The position numbers and the translations under genes are program-made. Positions 34,828 through 42,700 of a stretch of 64,000 nucleotides of DNA are shown piece after piece; the stretch's first letter is position 1, and each line of letters opens with the position of its first letter. The stretch covers positions 930,001 to 994,000 of the forward strand of contig NZ_CP029254.1 of NCBI RefSeq assembly GCF_003122365.1. The letters run 5' to 3'. Under the pieces are notes generated by a model. It did no database searches and was not told the origin of the DNA. It was given only the letters and a program-made list of their open reading frames with translations. This stretch comes from Streptomyces spongiicola. Its GTDB lineage: Bacteria > Actinomycetota > Actinomycetes > Streptomycetales > Streptomycetaceae.

Positions 34828-34880
34828 ACGCTAGAACCCACGGGGCAACGCTGTCTGTGGCACTTCCATTACTGACAGCG
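34828..34880 (-). promoter_or_regulatory. promoter and inverted repeat of the tgm operon
   Basis: On the minus strand TAGCGT (34828-34833) ends six bases before the ATG at 34821, suggesting a leaderless message. Just upstream, CGCTGTC (34849-34855) and GACAGCG (34874-34880) form a 7-bp inverted repeat 18 bases apart, where the neighbouring XRE protein could bind. Confidence 0.5.
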
Positions 34881-34894
34881 CCGAACTACCCCTT

Positions 34895-36070
34895 TCAGAT
34901 GGCCAGTTGCAGCGTGCCGGCCATGGTTCGCATCTCGGGAGTCAACTTGCGTCGCCCGTCAACCACCGACCGGAGTACGTCCCGCGCAGGGGATTGGTTG
35001 GGGAACCACTCGGGCGACGACGCCTGTACCTCGGACAGCTTGCCGAACGCTTCGGTGTACTGCCCAAGACGGGCGTATGCATCGGCTACCGAGAGTCCAT
35101 GCCGAGCCCGCACGCTCGCGGACGGAAGCACCGCGGACCGTGGTGCCGTCTTACCAAGCGTCCCCGCGAGTCGTAGTGCGTGGTCGGGCTTGTTCCGGAC
35201 CAAGGCGTCTTCCACGGTCTTCATGCGGACGGAGATCGGACCGAAGGTGCGCATCTGTTCGTGAGCCGGCCGCACCTCCCTGCCGAGCGCTGTTGCAGCG
35301 CTGGAAGCGAACTTCAACGCATCTGCGGCGACCCCCGGTTGGTTGTTGCGGATAGCAGCGGCAGAGACGTTGAGCAGGAGCAAGCCCCAAGCCGACAGCT
35401 CGTCGGGGGTGGCTCGGCTGATCCGAGGCTCTAGTTCGTCTGCCCAGCGCGAGGCAGTGTGTAGCGCTTCGTCCAATCGCCCTTGCCGCATGAGCAGCCA
35501 GCACAGGGTGTTGACGGTGGCCGCCGTAACCATGCGGTCCGTTGCATCGTCCATTGCCCGACGCAACACGATCTCGGCAAGGTCGAACTGTCGCGTGTGA
35601 GTCAGCGCCCCGGCGACCAGTTGGAGCACCCGCAGCCGCTCGGCGCGTCCCTCGCACCCGAGTGCTTCGGCATCGTTGATCAGATGCGGCAGGATCGCCG
35701 CAAGTTCGGTGAAGCGGTGCGCGCGGTAGTAGGGAACGGCCGTGGCAACAGCATCGGCAACGCCGTGCGTGGTTGGGGCTTCATCGCTACTGCCGCCATG
35801 TGGCCGAACCAGGGCCGCGCGTACAGGGCTCCACAGCTCGGGTGTCCCCGGCGTGGGACCGTCCTCGGAAGGCTCGGCGACCAGGGACATGGTGGGGACG
35901 CGGAGCACCAGGGCGAGGGCCCGCAGCGTCTCCATTCGCGCCGCGTCCCGCTCCCCTTGCTCCAGCTTCCGAATGGTGGAGATAGAGACACCGGACGATT
36001 CGGCCAACTCGGTTTGCGTAAGCCCACTTAGCTTGCGGGCTTGCTTGACTTTCTTGCCCACGGCAGTCAT
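34895..36070 (-). CDS. XRE regulator with TPR-like C-terminal domain
   Basis: A 391-residue regulator. Residues 5-60 form an XRE helix-turn-helix (VKQARKLSGLTQTELAESSG, VSISTIRKLEQGERD). Residues ~100-390 are helical repeats of the TPR type (RHFTELAAILPHLIND-like, DLAEIVLRRAMDDATDRM, RQGRLDEALHTASRWADEL), similar to streptomycete regulators that bind peptides or hormone-like signals. It lies directly upstream of, and in line with, the small genes and tgmABC, and an inverted repeat lies between, so it probably controls them. ATG at 36070 opens the HTH domain. Its base composition is a little lower in G+C than its neighbours, fitting acquired DNA. Confidence 0.88.
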   Translation of the reverse strand: MTAVGKKVKQARKLSGLTQTELAESSGVSISTIRKLEQGERDAARMETLRALALVLRVPTMSLVAEPSEDGPTPGTPELWSPVRAALVRPHGGSSDEAPTTHGVADAVATAVPYYRAHRFTELAAILPHLINDAEALGCEGRAERLRVLQLVAGALTHTRQFDLAEIVLRRAMDDATDRMVTAATVNTLCWLLMRQGRLDEALHTASRWADELEPRISRATPDELSAWGLLLLNVSAAAIRNNQPGVAADALKFASSAATALGREVRPAHEQMRTFGPISVRMKTVEDALVRNKPDHALRLAGTLGKTAPRSAVLPSASVRARHGLSVADAYARLGQYTEAFGKLSEVQASSPEWFPNQSPARDVLRSVVDGRRKLTPEMRTMAGTLQLAI

Positions 36071-36124
36071 AGAGCCAGGGTACGGCTACCGGCAGCGTGG
36101 CGTAACGGAGAGCGAAAACGGAAC

Positions 36125-36166
36125 AAGCCCCGCCGTACCCCCGGATCGGGAAGCATGGCGGGGCTT
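36125..36166. terminator. intrinsic terminator at the island edge
   Basis: AAGCCCCGCC and GGCGGGGCTT form a perfect 10-bp stem with a 22-base loop; T runs lie on both sides (TTT on plus, T-rich on minus), so it can act both ways. It lies between the XRE start (36070) and the end of the MFS gene (36392). The rest of 36071-36391 holds no gene, and I could not find a tRNA or attachment site there. Confidence 0.75.
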
Positions 36167-36391
36167 TGGTCACGCTGCCCGGAGTCGGGGGCGCGGCGCA
36201 CAGGGGTAGCGAACCGCAGACCCTCGGGCGGGTCCTGGTCGGGGGTGCGATCCGTGCCCCCACACCTGACCCTGCCTCGTGACTCCGCACGCGGCCAGAG
36301 GGTGCCGCGCGCCACGTGTCCGGCTGACCTGCGACGACTCACGCTCCGCAACGTCGGTCCTGACGAAGCCTGACAGACGCCCCGTACGGTC

Positions 36392-37795
36392 CTAACTCCC
36401 CTGACCTCCCGTACGCCCCGTACGGTCCTGACTCCCCTGGCCTCCCGTACGGTCCTGGCTCCCCGTACGCCACGGCCGGCACAGGGCCAGGAAGCAGCCC
36501 AGCGCGCCCAGCGCGCAGACCAGTTGGACGACGGCCATCGGCACCGCCGTCGTCTCGCCCGCGATGCCGACCAGCGGGGAGGCGATCGCCCCGATCAGGA
36601 AGGAGGATGCGCCGAGCAGCGCGGACGCCGATCCGGCGGCGTGCGGGGCACGCGTCAGGGCCTGGGCGTTGGTGTTGGGCAGGGTGACGCCCATCGCCGA
36701 CATCAGGACGAAGAGTCCGGCCGCCACCGGCAGGAGCCCGGTCTCGCCGAAGACACCGGCCGTGATCAGCAGCAGCGCCAGTGCCGCCAGCGCGATCACC
36801 GCGAGGCCGGCACCCAGGACCTTGTCCAGGCTGACCCGGCCCACCAGCAGCTTTCCGTTGATCTGGCCCACCGCGACCAGGCCGATCGAGTTGACGGCGA
36901 AGAGCAGGCCGAACGTCTGGGGCGAGGCACCGAAAAGAGTCTGCACCACGAACGGGGAGGCGGCGATGTAGGCGAAGAGCGCGGCGAACGCGAGACCGCC
37001 CGCCAGCGTGTACCCGGTGAACACCCGGTCGGCGGCCAGGGCGCGCATGGTGCGCAGGGCGTGGCCGACACCGCCGCCGTGTCGCCGCTCCGGGGGCAGC
37101 GTCTCGTGCAGCCACTTCGCCACGACGAGGGTGAGGAGCAGTCCGACGACGGCGAGGACGTGGAAGATTCCGCGCCAGTCGGTGACCCGGAGGACCTGGG
37201 CGCCGATGAGTGGCGCGACGATCGGTGCCACTCCGGAGACCAGCATCAGGGTCGAGAAGAAGCGGGCCATCTCCACGCCGTCGTAGAGGTCGCGCACCAC
37301 GGCCCGGGCGATGACGATCCCGGCCGCCCCGGCCAGGCCCTGAAGCAGCCGGAAGGCGATCAGCGTCTCGGCGCCGGTCGCGAAGGCGCAGGCCGCGGTG
37401 GCCGCCACGTACACCGCCATGCCCGCGAGGAGCGGCCGGCGGCGGCCCCACTTGTCGCTCATCGGGCCGACGGCGAGCTGGCCGAGGGCCATTCCGGCGA
37501 GGCAGGCGGTGAGGGTGAGCTGGATGGTGGCGGCCGGGGCGCCGAGGTCGCCGGTGACCTCCGGGAGGGCGGGGAGGTACATGTCCATCGAGAGCGGCGG
37601 GAGCGCGGTCAGGCCGCCGAGGACCAGGGTGACGAGCAGGCCGGCCCGGCGGGCGGCCGCGACGGCGGCGGCGGGCGGCGCGGCCTCCAGCGGAGCGCGG
37701 GCCGGTGCCGGGACCCCTCCGGATGCGGACGCCGGGACCTGTCCGGATGCGGAGGGGGATATGTGTTCTGGGGTGGTGGGGCCGCTCTCCGGCAT
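36392..37795 (-). CDS. Bcr/CflA-type MFS exporter
   Basis: A 467-residue, 12-helix MFS pump of the Bcr/CflA drug-resistance group. [13 protein letters not shown] in helix 1, [14 protein letters not shown] after helix 2 and [10 protein letters not shown] in helix 4-5 are diagnostic; characterised members expel bicyclomycin, sulphonamides or dipeptides with protons. Substrate unknown here. The first ~50 residues are a Pro/Ala/Ser-rich tail and the last ~25 residues are a Gly/Gln/Arg repeat coded by a DNA repeat (36400-36470). ATG at 37795 has AGGAG seven bases upstream. The upstream gap to the divergent SDR contains an 8-bp CCCCCGGC tandem repeat near 37860-37920. Confidence 0.92.
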   Translation of the reverse strand: MPESGPTTPEHISPSASGQVPASASGGVPAPARAPLEAAPPAAAVAAARRAGLLVTLVLGGLTALPPLSMDMYLPALPEVTGDLGAPAATIQLTLTACLAGMALGQLAVGPMSDKWGRRRPLLAGMAVYVAATAACAFATGAETLIAFRLLQGLAGAAGIVIARAVVRDLYDGVEMARFFSTLMLVSGVAPIVAPLIGAQVLRVTDWRGIFHVLAVVGLLLTLVVAKWLHETLPPERRHGGGVGHALRTMRALAADRVFTGYTLAGGLAFAALFAYIAASPFVVQTLFGASPQTFGLLFAVNSIGLVAVGQINGKLLVGRVSLDKVLGAGLAVIALAALALLLITAGVFGETGLLPVAAGLFVLMSAMGVTLPNTNAQALTRAPHAAGSASALLGASSFLIGAIASPLVGIAGETTAVPMAVVQLVCALGALGCFLALCRPWRTGSQDRTGGQGSQDRTGRTGGQGS

Positions 37796-37992
37796 CGACA
37801 GCTCCTGTCCTGGTCGTCGCCCCATATGCTCTCAGCTCGTCCGCAGACCGCGAGACCCTCCCCGGCCCCCGGCCCCCGAAGCCCGGCCCGGCCCCCGGCC
37901 CCCGGCCCCCGGCCCCCGGCACCGACATCCGACACCGACCCCGAACCGCGGCACGACCCACCGCCGGCCGCTCTGCCGTACGCTGCGGCGCC

Positions 37993-38748
37993 ATGAACGC
38001 TGAACGGAGAAGTGCGGTGGTCACGGGCGCCGGATCGGGCATCGGGCGCAGCGTCGCGCTGGCATTCGCGGGCGCGGGCTGGTCGCTGGCCCTGGCGGGC
38101 CGGCGGGCGGAGGCACTGGAGGAGACGGCTTCGCTGACCGCCGGGGCGGACGTCCTCTGCGTCCCGACGGACATCACGTCACCGGACGCCGTCACCGACC
38201 TCTTCACCGCGGCACGGGAACGGTTCGGGCGGGTGGACCTGCTGTTCAACAACGCGGGCACGTTCGGGCCCGGCGGAGTGCACCTGGAGGACCTCTCCCA
38301 CGAGGCGTGGCGCCATGTCGTGGACGTCAATCTGACGGGGTCGTTCCTTTGCGCCCAGGCCGCGTTCCGGGTGATGAAGGACCAGGACCCGCAGGGCGGC
38401 CGCATCATCAACAACGGCTCCGTCTCCGCGCACGCGCCGCGTCCGCACTCGGTGGCGTACACGGCGACGAAGCACGCCGTCACCGGTCTCACCAAGTCGC
38501 TGTCCCTGGACGGCCGCCCCTACCGCATCGCCTGCGGCCAGATCGACATCGGCAACGCGGCCACGCGGATGACGACCCGCATGGAGACGGGCGTCCTCCA
38601 GGCCGACGGCCGCACCGCCCCCGAGCCGGTGATGGACGCGGACGACGTGGCCCGGACGGTGCTCCACATGTCACAGCTGCCCCTGGAGGCGAACGTGCAG
38701 TTCGCGACGGTGATGGCCACGGCGATGCCGTACATCGGCCGGGGCTGA
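37993..38748 (+). CDS. SDR-family oxidoreductase
   Basis: A 251-residue classical short-chain dehydrogenase/reductase. The cofactor site is [20 protein letters not shown] near residues 10-29 with RR at 38-39 favouring NADP(H), NNAG at 90-93 and the catalytic Ser of NNGSVSAHA followed by Tyr and Lys in YTATKHA. The substrate is unknown; it is a single gene, divergent from the exporter. ATG at 37993 has no ribosome site, but TACGCT ends eight bases before it, which suggests a leaderless message. Confidence 0.92.
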   Translation: MNAERRSAVVTGAGSGIGRSVALAFAGAGWSLALAGRRAEALEETASLTAGADVLCVPTDITSPDAVTDLFTAARERFGRVDLLFNNAGTFGPGGVHLEDLSHEAWRHVVDVNLTGSFLCAQAAFRVMKDQDPQGGRIINNGSVSAHAPRPHSVAYTATKHAVTGLTKSLSLDGRPYRIACGQIDIGNAATRMTTRMETGVLQADGRTAPEPVMDADDVARTVLHMSQLPLEANVQFATVMATAMPYIGRG

Positions 38749-39503
38749 CGAGGACTGCGCGCCCGGCCCCGTCCGGGATCCGCGGAACGGGTGGCCGGGT
38801 GACCGGGTGGCCGGCCTCCCTTCTCCGGGGTTCGCGGAACGGGGGGGCCGGGTGGCCGGCCTCCCTCCCCCGGCAGTCGTGGAGCCGGGTGGCCGGACGC
38901 GGGCAGCCGTGGTGCCATGGAGGGGCCTGGGGGCCGTGGAACCGTGGGACCTTGGAGCCGTGGAGCCGTGGAGGGACCGGGCAGCCGGGCGGGTCGGACG
39001 CGGGGAGCCCGGGACGGTGGCGTGCCGTGGAGGCCGCAAGCCCGCGGGCCGGGAGGCCGGACGCGACGCCGCCCTCCCGCACCGCTCACGGCCGGAGGCG
39101 GCGACGGCTTCCCGCGCCGGGCGGCGGCCGTCCCTCACCGACGGCGGATCAGCCCACGGCGCCCCGGAGTCCTCGACGGCTGCGGGCGGGTACCGGAAGG
39201 GGCCGGAAGAGGTCCGGGGTCCGGGGGGCCGGAAGGAGCCCGGGCCGGAAGGAGCCCGGGCCGGAAGGAGTCCGGGCCGGTGTCCTCGTCTCTCCCGGAG
39301 GCTGGAACTGACCCCTACATGTAAACGATCTGCGTCTACGCGCTTGCTTTCTACGGGAGTTGCTGAACCAATGGCAACCGTCTCTGACGGCCCATCAGTT
39401 TCCGTGAGCCGGAGCCTTCCGTGAGCCGGAGGACGGTGCCCGCGCGGGCAGCGGCGGTCGGCGACGCCATCCCGTGACCCCCACACACGAAGGCGGGACC
39501 CAG
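38749..39503. other. intergenic region with simple repeats, no gene seen
   Basis: A 755-base gap. It contains GGTGGCCGGCCTCCCT-type duplications (38800-38870), GGAGCCGTGG repeats (38935-38980) and a 16-bp unit GGAAGGAGCCCGGGCC repeated three times at 39231-39281. A short A+T-richer stretch at 39310-39400 (including TTGCTTTCTACGG) may hold the promoter of the secreted-protein gene. No supportable gene. Confidence 0.6.
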
Positions 39504-39968
39504 ATGAAGCACCGCAGACTCGGCACAGGCACAGCCCTGCTCACCGCGGCGGCCCTCGGCTCGCTCGCCCTGGCCCCGGCGGCCACGGCGGTCGAACCCA
39601 CGACGGCGACCATGTCGTTCGAATGCAGCTCGTTCGGATCCGGCACGGCCACTCTCACGGCAACGCAGGACGGCACCGCGGCCACGATCAACCTGTCCAC
39701 CTCGGCCATCAAGTCGCCCTTCCCCCTCTCCGCCAACTCCATCAGCTCGACCCTCACCCTGACGAAGAACGGATCCGGCACGGCCACGTTCACCGGCAGC
39801 GCCAACCCGGCGATCCCGGCCGGCGCCACGGTCTCCACCGGACCGCTGAACGGCACGGTCGCCGCGGGCGACAGCCTTGAGGCCGAGTCCCTCACGATCG
39901 TGGTGTTCGGCATCAGCGTGACCTGTAGCGCCACCTCTCCGCAGGCCCCGGGCCCGTTCGTGTTCTGA
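39504..39968 (+). CDS. small secreted protein of unknown function
   Basis: A 154-residue protein with a Sec signal peptide (HRRLGTGTALLTAAALGSLA, cleavage probably after ATA near residue 29). The mature part is Thr/Ser/Gly-rich and beta-strand-like, with two Cys (in FECSSFG and VTCSATS) that could form one disulphide linking the ends of the domain. It lacks a lipobox, sortase signal or enzyme motif. ATG at 39504 follows a GGCGGGA ribosome-like site. Single-gene unit. Confidence 0.82.
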   Translation: MKHRRLGTGTALLTAAALGSLALAPAATAVEPTTATMSFECSSFGSGTATLTATQDGTAATINLSTSAIKSPFPLSANSISSTLTLTKNGSGTATFTGSANPAIPAGATVSTGPLNGTVAAGDSLEAESLTIVVFGISVTCSATSPQAPGPFVF

Positions 39969-40419
39969 CGCACGTGCCGCCCCGCCGGGCCGGGCCGGCC
40001 TCCGGCTCACGCCACGGTGCCGCCGCCACTCCACCGACGGTGGCACCGCCCGGGGCCGGAGGCCCCGCACCGCGGCGCCCCTCCCGCCGCCCCTCCCGGC
40101 TTTCGCCGGGCCGCCAGTGCTCCCGGCGCTCCCGGCACCCCGCAGCCCCCGCCTATCCGGCTCTCTCCGGCCGACCCGGTCGACCCGGCCGACCCGGCCG
40201 ACCCGGCCGTTTCCAGTCCTCTCCCCGCCCCCGACACCCCGGCGCCCCACCCCCGAGGCGGCCCGCAGCGGCCCGCAGCGGCGCATGGCGACCCGCGTGG
40301 GGCCCGTGGCCTCCGCGACCACGCGCCCCGCCCGGGCATCCGCGCTCTCCCCCGTCCCATCCACCCCACCCGGGCATCCACGCCCTCCCCTCTCCGCCCT
40401 CCCCTCTCCGCCCTCCCTC

Positions 40420-40494
40420 CCCGCTCTCCCCGCTCTCCCCGCTCTCCCCGCTCTCCCCGCTCTCCGGGCCCTCCTCAGCCAGGCGGCCTAGTAT
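40420..40494 (+). promoter_or_regulatory. CT-rich 9-bp repeats and -10 box of the GH15 gene
   Basis: CGCTCTCCC is repeated about five times at 40423-40468, part of a long pyrimidine-rich stretch from 40375. TAGTAT at 40489-40494 is a good -10 box, putting the transcript start near 40501 and leaving a leader of about 40 bases. The gap 39969-40419 otherwise holds no gene. Confidence 0.5.
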
Positions 40495-40542
40495 GAAATG
40501 CGAGGTACGGGCGCATTTGCCGAGAGGCAGGGAGGACGACCC

Positions 40543-42402
40543 GTGGCTGCTGATTCTCCGACGCACCAAGCCGCCGGTGGAGCGAGCGCTCCCGGAGGCG
40601 CCGGCACCCCCCGGTACCTGCCGATCTCCGAACACGGGCTGATCGGCGACCTGCGCAGCGCCGCCCTCGTCGGGACGAACGGAACCATCGACTGGTACTG
40701 CTGCGGCCGATTCGACGCGCCCAGCGTCTTCGCGTCGATCCTCGACACCGAGAAGGGCGGCCGCTTCGAGCTGGCGCCGGACGTCCCGGCCCGGACGAAG
40801 CAGTTCTACTTCCCCGACACCAATGTGCTGATCACACGCTTCTTCGCGGAGGACGGCGTCGGCGAGATCCAGGACTTCATGCCGATCACCGACGACTCGC
40901 GCGAGGCCGACCGGCACCGGCTGATCCGCCGCGTGGTCTGCGTCCGCGGCTCGCTGCCCTTCCGGGCCCTGGTCGCGCCGCGCTTCGACTACGGGGCCGA
41001 GCCGCACACCATCCGGTGGGAGGGCGGGTACCCGGTCTTCGAGTCGACCGCGGCGAGTCTCTCGCTCACCTCCAGCGTGCCGGTCGAGACCGACGGCCGC
41101 GACGTGTGGTCGCTGTTCAAGCTGCACGAGGGGGAGACCGCCGTCTTCGCGCTCGACCGGCTCGGCGGCGGCGTGGTTCCGCAGGCGTGTCCCACCGCCA
41201 CGGCCGAGGAGTTGTTCGCGGCGACGGTGGACTACTGGCGGCGCTGGCTGTCCAGGTCGCGCTACCGCGGGCGCTGGCGCGAGATGGTGCACCGCTCCGC
41301 ACTGACCCTGAAACTGCTCACCTACGCCCCCACCGGCGCGATCGTGGCCGCGCCCACCACCAGCCTGCCCGAGCAGATCGGCGGCGAGCGCAACTGGGAC
41401 TACCGCTACGTCTGGGTGCGCGACGCGGCCTTCTGCGTCTACGCCCTGCTCCGGCTCGGCTTCACCGGCGAGGCGCAGGCGTTCATGCGGTTCCTCACCG
41501 AGTACGTCTGCGTCTCGGACGGCGACGGGGGCCCCCTTCAGATCATGTACGGCATCGACGGCCGACGTGAACTGGCCGAGCGCGAACTGAGCCACCTCGA
41601 GGGATACCTGGGCTCCAGCCCCGTCCGGGTCGGAAACGACGCGGTGGACCAGCTCCAGCTGGACATCTACGGCGCGCTCATCGACTCGGTCTACCTCTAC
41701 GACAAGTGGGGCGAACCGATCTCCAGCGACCAATGGGACCGCGTCTGCGGCATCGTCGAGTGGGTCTGCGCGCACTGGGACCAGCCCGACGAGGGCATCT
41801 GGGAGACGCGCGGCGGACGCAAGAACTTCCTGTACTCCCGGCTGATGTGCTGGGTGGCGATCGAACGCGCCATGCGTATCGCCCGGCGCCGCGGACTGCC
41901 CGCCGACATGGTGCGCTGGGGCGGCGTGCGCGACGGCATCTACCGGCGGATCATGGATCGCGGCTGGTCGGCGGAGCGCCACGCCTTCGTGCAGCACGAG
42001 GACGACAGCGTCCTCGACGCCGCCGTGCTGATGATGCCGCTGGCGAAGTTCATCTCCCCGACCGACCCGAAGTGGCTCGCGACCCTGGACGCCCTCGGCG
42101 AGGAACTGGTCTCGGACTCCCTGGTCTACCGCTACGACCCGCAGGCCAGCCCGGACGGCGTACGCGGCGCCGAGGGCACGTTCTCCATCTGCTCCTTCTG
42201 GTACGTCGAGGCCCTGGTCCGCGCCGGACGCCCGGACGAGGCGCGGCTGGCGTTCGAGAAGATGCTCACCTACGCCAACCACCTCGGCCTGTACGCGGAG
42301 GAGATCGGCCGCACGGGCGAGCAGAACGGCAACTTCCCGCAGGCGTTCACCCATCTCTCGCTGATCAGCGCGGCGTTCAACCTCGACCGGGCGCTGGGCT
42401 GA
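40543..42402 (+). CDS. glycoside hydrolase family 15 protein (trehalase/glucoamylase type)
   Basis: A 619-residue cytoplasmic GH15 enzyme that would release glucose from alpha-linked substrates with inversion; actinobacterial members of this length include trehalases and glucoamylases. The N-terminal beta domain begins ISEHGLIGDLRSAALVGTNG (TIDWYC follows). The (alpha/alpha)6 barrel shows NWDYRYVWVRDAAF, YGIDGRRELAERELSHLEGY and the C-terminal catalytic region YAEEIGRTGEQNGNFPQAF. GTG at 40543 is chosen for GGGAGG about eight bases upstream. Single-gene unit, convergent with the BREX operon. The first ~20 residues are a low-complexity tail. Confidence 0.93.
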   Translation: MAADSPTHQAAGGASAPGGAGTPRYLPISEHGLIGDLRSAALVGTNGTIDWYCCGRFDAPSVFASILDTEKGGRFELAPDVPARTKQFYFPDTNVLITRFFAEDGVGEIQDFMPITDDSREADRHRLIRRVVCVRGSLPFRALVAPRFDYGAEPHTIRWEGGYPVFESTAASLSLTSSVPVETDGRDVWSLFKLHEGETAVFALDRLGGGVVPQACPTATAEELFAATVDYWRRWLSRSRYRGRWREMVHRSALTLKLLTYAPTGAIVAAPTTSLPEQIGGERNWDYRYVWVRDAAFCVYALLRLGFTGEAQAFMRFLTEYVCVSDGDGGPLQIMYGIDGRRELAERELSHLEGYLGSSPVRVGNDAVDQLQLDIYGALIDSVYLYDKWGEPISSDQWDRVCGIVEWVCAHWDQPDEGIWETRGGRKNFLYSRLMCWVAIERAMRIARRRGLPADMVRWGGVRDGIYRRIMDRGWSAERHAFVQHEDDSVLDAAVLMMPLAKFISPTDPKWLATLDALGEELVSDSLVYRYDPQASPDGVRGAEGTFSICSFWYVEALVRAGRPDEARLAFEKMLTYANHLGLYAEEIGRTGEQNGNFPQAFTHLSLISAAFNLDRALG

Positions 42403-42597
42403 GCCCGCACTCCCCCGGGCTGGAACCGTCCGCAGCGGCCGTTCCCGCCCGGCGCGCGAGCGGCAACCGGACCGGGGCGCGAGCGGCAACCGGGCACGAC
42501 GCTCCGCGATCCGTGCGGCGCTCCGCGATCCGTGCGCCGTGCGCCGTGCTCCGTGCTCCGTGCTCCGCACGGTCCGCCGGGGAAGGCTCCGGCGCAC

Positions 42598-42685
42598 GGT
42601 GCGCGATCCGTCCGATGCGCGATCCGTCCGATGCGCGACCAGTCCGGTGCGCGATCCGTCCGGTGCCCGACCAGGCCGGTGCGCC
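42598..42685. repeat. 16-bp tandem repeat between convergent genes
   Basis: TGCGCGATCCGTCCGA and close variants start at 42600, 42616, 42632, 42648 and 42664. They lie just beyond the stop codon of brxHI (42701) and opposite the end of the GH15 gene. GTGCTCCGTGCTCC repeats precede them. Confidence 0.9.
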
Positions 42686-42700
42686 TTCCCGTGCGCGCGA

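Noticed and set aside
27883..36070. A complete integrating element (ICE or prophage)
   Set aside because: No integrase, replication or transfer gene, and no tRNA or flanking att repeat could be seen. I describe it only as an island of element-like genes.
36200..36300. A possible tRNA 3' fragment (GGTTCGCTACCCC on the minus strand)
   Set aside because: The surrounding bases do not form a tRNA acceptor or anticodon arm; too short to support an attachment site.
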